Positions 38,401 to 49,600 of a DNA stretch of 64,000 nucleotides are shown piece by piece. A program made the translations under genes and the position numbers. The notes under the pieces were generated by a model. The model saw only the letters and a list, made by a program, of their open reading frames with translations. It made no database searches and was not told where the DNA came from. How positions within the stretch are numbered: the stretch's first letter is position 1; each line of letters opens with the position of its first letter. The stretch is from assembly GCF_027887165.1 (NCBI RefSeq), contig NC_077235.1:52849895-52913894 (forward strand). The letters are read 5' to 3'. This stretch comes from Monodelphis domestica. Its lineage: Eukaryota; Chordata; Mammalia; Didelphimorphia; Didelphidae.

Positions 38401-41400
38401 AGAGGAGATGGAGAGAGATAAAGAGAGAGGGAGAGAGAAAGAAAAGGAGAGAGACACAGAAGAGAGACAGGAGAAAAACAGAGGAGAAATAGACAGTCTT
38501 AAGGAGGAGACAGAGGGAGATGGAGAGAGACAAAGAGGGAGAGACAGAGAGAAGAACAGACCGAAACAGAAAAGGAGATAAGTACAGAGGAGAGCCAGAA
38601 GGAGACATAAGAGAGAAACAGAGAGGAGAAAGGCAGAGAGAGAAGGAGAGGACAGACAAAAACAGAAAAGGACAAAAATTCATAGGAAAGAAAAGGAGGA
38701 GGAGAAGGAGAAGGAGAAGGAGAAGGAGAAGAAGAAGAAGAAGAAGAAGAAGAAGAAGAAGAAGAAGAAGAAGAAGAAGAAGAAGAAGAAGAAGAAGAAG
38801 AAGAAGAAGAAAAGGAGGAGGAGGAGAGAGAAGAAGATAGAGAGGTGAAAGTGAGTGAGAGAGAGGGAATGATATATAGAAAGAGAAAAGGAGAGAGAGG
38901 AGAGATAGAGTCAGAGAAGATACAGATGGAGAGAGGGAAAGACAGACAGAAGGACAGAGAAACAAAAAGGAGAGAAAAACAGAGGAGATATAGGAGAGAG
39001 AGAAAGAGAAAAGGACAGACAGAAAGAAAAGGAGAGACACAGAGGAGAGTCAGGAAAGAAACAAAAGAGAGAGAGGGAATGAAAGAGATAGAGACAGAGA
39101 GAGAAAGAGAAAGAGAGATCAAGAGTAAGAGACAGAGGGAGAGCCAGAGAAGGCTAGCCAGAAAAAGAAAAGAAAAGAGAGAGACAGGAGAAAGGCAGAG
39201 GAGAATAGACCAACAGAAAAAGGAGATGGGGAGAGACAAGGGAGGAGAGAAAGAGATAGAGACAAAGAAGAATAGATAGAGAAACAGGAGAAATACAGTG
39301 GAGAGACAGGAGAGTGATAGAGAAGGAGACACAAATAGGAGACAGAGAAAGAGAAATGGAGGGAGGCAAAGAGAGAGAGAGACAAAAAGGAGAGAGACAA
39401 AGACAGAGGGAGACACAGAGAGGAGACAGAGAGGGAGAGACAGAAGGACAGATGGAAACAAAAAAGGAGAAAGATAAAGAAAAGAGAAAGGAGAGAGACA
39501 GAGAGAGGAGAAAGAGAGAAGGATTGAGAGAGACAGGGAGAGAGAGGACAGAAAAGAGAAATAGAGAGAGATACAGAGAATAGGAGAAGGAGGAGGAGGA
39601 GGAGGACATATAGAAAGAGAAAAGGAGAGGAAAGATGCCACAGAGAAGAGACAGAAGGAGAAAGTCAGAGGAGAGATAGAATCAGAAAGAAGAGATACAG
39701 AGAGATGGAAAGAGACAAAGAGAGGGAAAGACAGAGGAGATAGAGAAAGAGAGAAATAGACAAAGAGGGACAGAGGCAAAGGGACAGAAACAAAAAAAGG
39801 AGAGAGATGCAGAGGAGATATAGAAGGAAAGAAACAGAGAGAGGAGACAAAGAAAGAGACAGAAACAGATGGAAAGACAGAGAAGTACAGTCAGAAACAA
39901 AAAGTAAAGAGATTCAGAGGAGAGGTGGAAGAGAGGGTCAAGGAGAAATGGAGAGAGGAGACAGAGAAAGATGGAGAGAGACTGAGAAAAAGAGATGTAT
40001 GTAAAAGAAACATAGAGGAAGAGACAGAGGAGACAGAGAAAGAAAGATGGAGAGAGACAAAGAGACAGATGGAGAGACAAACAGAGAATGATAGAAACAG
40101 AATATGAAACAGAGTAGATCCAGAAGGAGAGAGGTAGAGGAGAGGATGAAGGAGACAGAGAAAGATCAGGAGACAGAGGAAGAGACAGAGATGGAGAGAG
40201 ACAAATACAGAGGGAGAGACAGAAGAGGCAGAGAGAAATGGAGAGAGACAGAGAGAAGGGCAATCAGAAGCAGAAAAGGAAAGAGATATAGAGAGGAGAG
40301 TCAAAGAAACACAGGAGAGAAACAGAGAAAGGAGAGAGAAAAGGATATATGGAATGAGAGAGACAATGAAGCAGAAGGAGAGTGAGACAGGAATGGACAG
40401 TCAGAACCAGAAAAGGAGATACAGAGGAGAGACAGAGAAAAAAAGATAGTCAAAAGACAGGGAGGTACAGAGAGAGGAGACAGAAAGAGATGGAGTGAGA
40501 TAGAAGAGTATAGACAAGCAAAAAAGGGAAAGATACAGAGGAGAGAGAAGTGAAAGAGGAGACAGAGAGAAGAGACAGAGAAACAAAGATGGAGAGAAAC
40601 TAAGAGACAGAAATAGGGACAAAGAAAGGACAACCAGAAGCAGAAAAGGAGATACGGAAGAGACAGATGGAAAGAGAGAAGGAGAACGACCTAGAGAAAA
40701 GAAAGAGAGATAAGGAAGGGGGAGACAGAGAAAGAGAGATAGAGAGAAAAGTACAGACAGTAAGAGAAAAGGAAAGAGACAGAGGAGAGATATAGAGACA
40801 TAAAGAGGACACAAATAAAAGGAGATGGAGCAAGACAGAGGGAGAAGGACAGATTGAAACTGAAAAGGAGTGAATTAGAGGAGAGACAATATAGAGAGAA
40901 TGAGAAATAGAGAGTCAGAGAGAGGAGGCAGATATGGAAAAAGATGGAGAGAGGGAGGGACAGAGAGAGGACACAGAAAAAGAGAGATGAGAGAGACAAA
41001 GGGAGAGACAGAGAGGACAGATAAACAAAAAAGGAGAGACAGAAGGACAGAGACAGAGGGGACAGAGAAAGAAATGGAGAGAGACAAAGAGACAGAGAGA
41101 AGCACAGGCAGAAAGAAAAGGAGAGAAAGAGTAGAGACAAGAGATAGAACAAAAGAGAGAAATAATGAGAGAGATGTAAAGAGACAGAGGGAGAACTAGA
41201 GAAGTACAGACAATAACAAAAAGAGAGAGATACTGAGAGACAGGAGAGAAACAAAAACAGACGGAGAGAGATGGAGAGGGGGGAGAGACAGGGAAGGACA
41301 TTCAGGAACAGAAAATGAAAGAAATACAGAGGAGAGAAAGGAGAGAGACAGATATTGAAGACAGAGAGATAGAAAGTCAAAGAGACAGGGAGAGACATAG

Positions 41401-43505
41401 GAAACAGAGAAAGAGAGATGGAGAGAGCCAAAGGGAGAGATAGAGAGAAGGACAAACAGAAAAGGAGAGACAGAGGAGAGACAGGAGACAGAAGAGAGAG
41501 CAGAGACATAGAGAAATAAAGATGGGGGAGATGGCGAGAGGAAGAAACAGAAGAGAGAGAGAAGTACAGACAAACAGAAAAGGAGAACGATGCAGAGGAG
41601 AGACAGAAGGAGAGAGAGAGGAGACAGAAAGAGACAGAGAGAATCACAGACAGAAACAAAATAGAGAGAGGGGAGAGGGAGGACAGGGAGAAGGAGAGAG
41701 AGAGACAAGAGGCAAAGCAAGAGATAGGGACAGAAGTACAAACAATGACAAAAGTATGCAAAGGAAACAGAAGGAGAGACAGAGAGAGAAGGACAGACAG
41801 AAATGGAGAAAGAAGAGAGGGTGAATGAAAGAGTGAGGAGATGGAGAAAGACAGAGAAGGAAGGACAGCCAGGAAAAGAAAAGGAGAGAGATGCAGAGGA
41901 GAGATAGAAGGCAGAGACAGAGAAGAGCAATAGAGAGGAGACAGGGAAAGAGAGATAGAGATTTATAAAGAGACAGAGGGAGAAACAGGGAGAGGATAGT
42001 CAGAAAGAGAAAAGGAGAAACAGAGAAAGAGAGATGGATAGAGGCAAAAAGGCAGGGGAGACTGAGAAAGACAGATGGAGAGACAAAGAGAGGGAGAGAA
42101 AGAGAAACACAGAAAGATAGAAACAAAAAAGGAGAGAGATACAGAGGAGAGACAAAAGGAGACAAGAGAGAGATTAAAAGAGAGAGTCATAGAGGAGACA
42201 GAGAGATGGAAAAATATAAAGAGACAGGAGAATGAGAGAGGAGATAAAGATGGAGAGAGAGAGACAGGGATAGAGAAGTACAGACAGTAACAGAAAAGGA
42301 GGAGGATACAGAGAAGAGAGAGGATGTTGAGGAGAGACAGAAGGAGAAAGAGGAGAGAAAGAAAGAAAGATGGAGAGTGACAAATACAGAGGGAAAGACA
42401 AGCAGAAAAGGAGAGAGGCAGAGGAGATACAGATGGAGAGTGAGACAGAGAGAGAGATATGTAGAGAGATATAGAGAAACAGAGGAGACAGAAAGAGATG
42501 AATAAAGAGACAAAGGATGAGAGAGAAGAGAAGGACAGACAGAAACAGAAAAGGAGAGAGATGCAGAGGAGGGACAGAAGGAGAGAGAGATAGAGAGGAG
42601 ACAGAGAGACAGATGGAGAAAGACAGAGGGAGAGAAGACAGAATCAGAAAAGGAGCGAGACACAGCAGAGAGAGTCAAGGAGTCAGAGAGATAGAGATGG
42701 AGAGAGACAAAGAGGAGGCAGAGAAAAAAATGGAGGGAGAGACAACAAAGAGACAGAAGGAGAGAGACAGAGAGAAGCCCAGATAGAAACAGAAAAGGAT
42801 ACAGATATGAGAGAGAGCAAAGCAAAGAGACAGTGACAAAGAGGAGACAGAGAGAGATGGTAAGAGTCTAAGAGACAGAGGGAGAGATAGATAGAGAGAA
42901 GTACAGATAGTAACAGAAAATGAGAGATACAGAGGAGAGACAGAAGGAGAGAGAGATGAAGAGAGAGAAAAAGACAGACAAACAGAAAAGAGAAAGAAAA
43001 TAGAGAGAGGAGACAAAGAAATGGAGAGACAGAAGCTCACATAGAAACAGAAAAGGAGGGAGATAGAGAGGAAAATCAGAAAAGAGAAAAGCAGAGAGGC
43101 AGGGGAAACAGAAAGAGCAATGAAGAGAGAGACAAAGGGATAGAGGAAGAGATAGAGAAGTACAAACAATAACAGAAAAGGAGATAGATACAGAAGAGAG
43201 GCAGAGACAGAGGAAGAGAAAGAGAACAGAACAAACAAAAAATGAGAGGTATACAGAAGGGAGCCAGAAGGAGAAAGAGAGGAGACAGGAGATAGAAAAA
43301 GTGGGAGGAGACAGACAGAAAAATAAAGACACTGTGGAGAGACAGAAGGATACAGACAGAGACAGAGAGGGGACAGAAAAATAGAGATGGAGAGAGACAA
43401 AGAGAGGAGACAGAGAAAGAAATGGAGACACAAAGAGACAGAGGGAAAGACACAGAAAGAATCCCAGTCAGAAAAAGAAGAGAGATACAGGCAAGAAATA
43501 AAAGG

Positions 43506-43586
<81 letters not shown>

Positions 43587-43593
43587 AGGGAGG

Positions 43594-43624
<31 letters not shown>

Positions 43625-46600
43625 AGGGAGAGGGAGAGGGAGAGGGAGAGGGAGAGGGAGAGGGAGAAGGAGAGGGAGAGGAGAGGGAGAGAGAGAGAGA
43701 GAGGGAGAGGGAGAGGGAGAGGGAGAGGGATAGAGAGAGAGGGATAGAGAGAGAGGGAGAGACAGAGACAGAGACAGAGAGAAGGAGAGAGACAGAGAGA
43801 GAGGAGAGAGACAGAGAGGAATAAGAGAAAGAGAGATGGAAAAAGATAAACAGAGGGAGAAAAGAGACAGAGAGAGACACAGTGACAGATGGACAGAGAC
43901 AGAAGCCCATATAGAAACAAAAAAGGAGAGAGATACAGAGGAGAGACAGAAAGAGACAGGAGAGAGAAATAGAGGAGACTGAGAAAGATGGAAAAAGACA
44001 TGCTCACTGCATGGATCAGAGTTCTGAAGTCTTTCTGTCACATGTTTTATTTATCTCAGTGCATAGCATAAAGTCATTTCAATTGTGCCGTCACTTGGAA
44101 GTTTAATTTCACTATGTCTCTATTATTTTGAAATCTGTTTCCAGCTTTTTCAGCCCTCTTATGGTTTTAACTTAAGCGATCCTTATGGTCGGCTACTGGA
44201 AACCAGATACAAAAGCCTGCATGATCCGCATCTAAGTGCATACTACAAGCGCAAAGATATCCTGAAGAGATTAAAGAAAGGAGGTTACATCACCAGCAAT
44301 AACAAAGTGGGTTCAGTCATTTTTAAGTCATGAAAATGTTTTATTGGCATGGTAGATACTTGGCACTCAGGACTCACTCATCTAAGTAAGTGGCCAGTGG
44401 GTGACTCCATAGATTACCCCCAGTGTTCGGGTCAAGAGAAAGCAGACAAGTCCTGACCTATTGCCTCAAACTGAGATGACTTCATGTTTTTTTTTTATAT
44501 TACCTTTCCTTTTGAGGAATTAATCTTTCTGCAATCTCAATCATTTAAAGCTAGAAAAGAGAACACATAATGGAGAGAGATGGCGCCAAGGGAAAGGCTA
44601 GTCGTCTTCAAATATTTGAAAGGCTCTTACCAAAAAGAGGAATTAGACCTATTCTTCTTGACCCCTGAGAGCTTCACTGAGATAGGCAGAGAGTTGTCAA
44701 TTTGAAAAAGAAGAAAAACTTCTCAACCATGTAGAGCCATTCCAGAAGGGTCAAGGCTACCTTGAGAGGCACTTTGTTCTTCTCACCTGAGGCTAGATGA
44801 TGACTCTGATGGGTGTTTAGATTAGATTCACTTTTATTCAATATTTTGTTGAGCTAAATTCACAGTCACATGAGATCTAGTCCAACTTGTACCTAACCAC
44901 AGAACTACAACATTGCTAACAAGAGGTCTTTCAGATTCTGCCTGGAAACTTCCAGTAAAAGGGGAATCTAACTTCTGAAAAGACACATTTCACTTAAGTG
45001 CAGCAGTAATAGAATCTGCCTCCGGGCAACTTCTATCCATTGTGATTGACTCATGTTGCCCTTTGGGACTGGGCGGAATGTCTAGGCTCTCTTGCATAAG
45101 ATATCCCATCAAACACTTGAAGATATCTTTTCTTCAAGATCAATATCTCCACTGCCGTAATTGTTCCATTCATCTGCTCTTCTTCAGTCCCCTAATAATC
45201 CTGGACATCTTTTCTGGATGCACCTTAACTTGTTGGGGGTTTTAAATATAAGTTTAGGACTTTACTTTTGTCACTCTTAGATTCCACCTTCTGAGGCTTG
45301 TCCCATCATTCTAACATGCCGATATCTTTTTGAATCCTGTCATCTAATGTGTTAGCTATCCTTCCTAGGTTATGTCATCTATGCCTTCCTCCTAGTCACT
45401 AAAGCACAGGGCCAAGGACTGATACTTGGGCCGTTCCACTATGGACTCAATTTAAGTTGACATCAGTCCATTGACAATAACTATTGTTTGAGTCCAGTCA
45501 TTAAAGCTATTCCAAATCCAACTAAATGTTCCATCATCTAGTCAAAAAGTATAGCGTGGGGTACTCTGTCAAATACTTCACCAAAATCTAGGTTTACTAT
45601 GCCCAGCTTTCCTTCCCTCTTAATTATGAATTTGAAGCTCCTAAAGCTGGCATCATTTCAACTTCAGCAACCAACAAATTCTTTTTCATTAGAATCAGTA
45701 GTTCCCTTTCTGCTTGAGCACATCAGCCTGCCCCCATAACTGCCGATGCTTTCTAAGGAATTAAGTGATCATGAAGGCAAGTCTAAAATGTGTCAGCTAT
45801 TCTGGCTTGAACAGATTTTTCTGGTGGCAGAGTTCTGGAAAGATGAAGTTCTCCCCTTCCTCAACCCCACCTTCATCACTCTTCCTGTTTCTGGGCCAGG
45901 TTTCTTGAGACTTCTCTTCTATTCCCCCCATTTGAACTAAAGGACCTTCACTTATTGTAAATCTCTTGTCTCTACTCCACTGAGCCACTACCAAATGTGC
46001 TCTGCCAGACTTTCCCCCTTGTGTTCCCAGATTACTGCACTGGGATATAGCTTCTTACTACGCATTACTACTTCCCCAGGCCTTTTATCCATTTTGTTCC
46101 TTCAAAGTAAGGTAGACGTTTACGTTTTGCTCCAGAAATCCACATCTTGCTTCTTCTTAGTGAGATGTTCTCTTTCCAGATCTGTCCTCCTCTTCTTGAA
46201 GTCCCTACTTTTCGATCAGCAGAGATGACCAAAAAGGCAATGGTGTCTTTGAGATCTTCTGTCTCTTGACCAGTCTTTCACAATCCTTGGCAATGGTACC
46301 TTCTGGCAACTCTTCATCAGTGTACAGGGATGGACTCACCAGGAATGAGGGAGTTGTCAGGTTTGACAGTTTTGCAGAGGATCTCAGTTACATCCAGGAT
46401 ATGTACCCATAGTTCCAGCAAGCTCAACAAGGTAGGCACTGCAGTTCTCACCAGGAGGCCAAGAAGCACCATGGAGCCCCTCAATACTCCTCCTGGCCAT
46501 TCCCAGATGCTTCTCTCCTCATGGCCCCTGTGAAGCCTTAGAACTCAAGAAGAGGCTTCTTCCTGTGAGGGATCAGCCCTCTCCTCTACAGAAAGAAGCC

Positions 46601-49600
46601 CATCCCCATTCACTTAGCTCCAAACATTCAAAGATCTTTCTTCTTTATTTCCTTCTCTGGGTCACATCTTTCTACTACTCCCCTCCCACCTTCCTCACTC
46701 AGGTTAGGATTTCCAGCTGCCTCTCCTGAGCAGTTTTCTTCAATTTCTCCATATGGCTCTCCAATCCTTAAAAGATTTCATTATATGCTAACCTGAAATG
46801 GAGACCTGTATTCATGAACTGTCACCTGTTCTAGGACAGAAACCAGGCAGAAATAGAATAGCATGCTTTCCACAGGATACTTCTCAATGCTCCTGGCTGC
46901 CCTGACTGCTTGAATCCAGTTGCTCAGTCCTTTATAGTTCTTTATGGCTTACCACATGGCTTTTTTATGTTAGAAGCTCGGCCACTGGACAAAGCTCGCT
47001 TTATTTTTATCTTTCTTTTGGCCTTTTCTTCTAGCATCTAGGATGATACTAATCTTTTGATTGGTATTTGAGACTGGCAAACCTTGCCACAAATAGAAAC
47101 TTCTCTGGACTACCTTCCTGTGAGGGTCTCAAGGAGGAATTCAATTAAAAGCAAGGTTTTATCTAATTCCATCTAATTACCTGCCTCTTTTCTCCTTTTC
47201 CTATCAAGTCTCACAGATCTCCTGGTTCTCTAACCTTCACTCTTAAGTAGAGGCTGGATTAGATGATTTCTCTGGTCCGTTTCAAAGCAAAGAGTCTGTT
47301 ATTCCATGGCTATCTTCTTCCAACTGCATACAACTGGGCTTTCCCATCGTTATAAATGTGCGTAGGGTTGCCACTATTCAGAGGAAGAGTTTCTGGATCC
47401 TTTTGAAAACCTAGAAGGAAAAGGTTTCCAGAATAGAATGTCATTAGATTCTTATTGTTATTTTGTTTCATTTATCTAATCATCCCGTGTTGACTTGTCA
47501 CCTTACCTGCCTTCTTGGTCAAGGACATTTAGTAACCTATTCTTGCTGATACAGTCTCAAAGGGTTGCCTTCTCAATTGGCCCTCAAACTTGTTACTGTA
47601 ATAACTCCAGGACGTGTCTATTATGGGGTAATAACCCTGAATTTGGATATTTTCTTCTCCAGATCGTATGCACTTTGAGAGAGTTTAATAAATATCGACA
47701 GTACCTGACAAGCCTCAAGTTAGACTTTGAAAGAAATTATATAAGAGAACAAGTAAGTAAAACATCGAATTGTTTTTCTTCCGGGGCTTTCAGAAATTTT
47801 CCTTGAGAAGAGTTTGAAAAAGAAAAGATACAAGCAATGTGACTGACTCATGGCATCCCAGGCAAAGGTTGAGAAGACTGGATTCAGACAAACACTAATT
47901 ATGGGGAGTTCAAATTCTTTCTTTCTCTCCAACATGCTTCTCCTTCCAACTTTTAATCCTGTCTCCTACAGCTGAAAACTTATCATAAACTTTGACTCTT
48001 CCCTTGGTTAATTAACCTCTTATTCCAGTCCCACTGCCACACCCCTAATATAAGCCCTTATTGCCACCCACACATACTAGTGAAATAGCCCCCATCTTCA
48101 CTCCATCCTTCAAGATGACTTTATTTGCTGAGATCCAGCCATGTCCCTCTGCTCAGAATCCTTCAGTGGTTCCACACTGGCTCCCAAGTAAAGGTTAACT
48201 TCTTTAACTTGGCATTAGAGGCCCTCCGGGATCTGGAGTAGCCCTTTCTTTCTAGCTTTCATATCCTCTTCACTCACTCTCGCATCCAACCACACTGGAC
48301 TAGTTGCTATCTATACTCCTTGGCCACTCCTAGGGACAATAAAGTTGACTGAAAATGAGAGGGACTGCTCTGTGGTATGAAAGCTGATCATGCAAAGCAA
48401 AGTGTCCCCAGAGTGAGGGTTGTCCTAATCGCTTATTCTTTCTCCCTCCCCCCTTCTCGGCTACCTTTAGAGCTCAATCATTTGAAAGGGCTCAGTTCTT
48501 CGGCCTGGATAGAGACATCTGGCTTTGGGGGGGCTAGTTGAGCCAAATGTAATATGATTGAATTCTTAGCCAAATGTAGGGGATCATTTTCTCTCTCAAA
48601 CCCAAATATACATATAATTTTAGAAAACTTACGTGGAAATTTGTTATTACATGTAATTAGCAAAATAAAATATCTTTAAAATAAAAACCCTCAAATATAA
48701 GCAAAGCCAACAAACAAACAGCAAGTATATCTGACACACATGAAATTCTTAACCCATGAGTCCATTTTCTTTCAGAAAATGCTCGAAAAGCAAGTCACCA
48801 AACTTCAGGAACACAACCAAATCCCAGACAGCAGAGACGCTGCCCAGTTTAGAGAATGGCTGTTGCACGAAGGCACACAAACTATTCAAGACCAAGAGCG
48901 CTTAATAAGGCACAGGTATGCCTTCCCTCTACTTGGGTTTCAGATCAGGCCTGTGGACAGCGATGTCAACAACAAAAGCCAAACAGGTTTTTCGAAGGCA
49001 TTATTAGCAAAGGCATGAAACCTGTGCTGGGGGCCTCGGGGGCTGGCTGCATATGGAACTGTGCTGTGGGCAACAGGGGGCCAGTTGCTGGCTTGCCCAG
49101 ATGCCATATGCACTGCACTGTACTCCCCTCTTAACCCAGGGAGACAGACCTTTCTGCTAACTTTCTAAGTTGTCTTGTGATAGAAGAATGTTTCACCTCA
49201 TACTTTTGTTGGTTCTGCTGCTCCAGAATTCTATTTGAGGCATTTTTAACAGTTATCAGCAGGTGAATTTGGAAGAGCTCGGAGAGATCCTGCCTTATTC
49301 CACCATCTTGGCCCTGCCCCTCACCACTTCTGTTTGTCTCTTTTAGTGAACTCAATAGTCAATAAATCAAACATTATAATATATAAAAAGGACAAGAAAG
49401 AGGATCATAAGAGTTAAGTGTTCATTTCTGGTCATTTAAGAAACAGAAACCAACCAATGAGATGGTTAAGGGCTATTGCTGTTGACCTTTTCTTTGTCTG
49501 CATTTGTACCCTAAAGATATTTAGATATGATCAGTAGGGAGCTGGAAAAGCTTGAGCGCTCTGCTGAAGAACGGCATCTAATCCGCATGAACGAAGAAGA

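Larger units (their letters stand above)
29587..44000 (+). repeat. 14.4-kb purine (G/A) array in FSIP2 intron 2
   Basis: About 14.4 kb whose + strand is almost only G and A, with isolated C (mostly in GACA and ACAGA) and rare T (mostly in GAT). It is a degenerate tandem array, not one simple repeat. Blocks such as GGACAGCCAGAAACAGAAAA, GGAGAGAGATACAGAGGAGA and GATGGAGAGAGACAAAGAGA recur every ~60 to 160 bp with changing order. Local duplications are visible, for example GAGGACATCCAGAAACAG at about 34280 and 34326. Pure runs are nested inside: (GAG)9, (GAA)28, (GA)34 and GGGA tracts. The edges are abrupt. Very long open frames on the minus strand are a by-product of composition. The array is transcribed in the FSIP2 sense as a G/A-rich intron. 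Confidence 0.95.

Noticed and set aside
29551-44000. Very long minus-strand open frames (up to 559 residues) rich in Ser, Leu and Phe, and plus-strand Lys/Arg/Glu-rich frames in the purine array
   Set aside because: They follow from composition: a G/A-only strand has few stops on the complement. They are low-complexity, overlap each other in several frames and resemble no family.
1-44000. Common origin of the upstream C/T array and the reverse complement of the intron 2 purine array
   Set aside because: Both share short words such as TCTCTGTATCT, but these are expected from composition; monomer lengths and order differ, so no homology is claimed.
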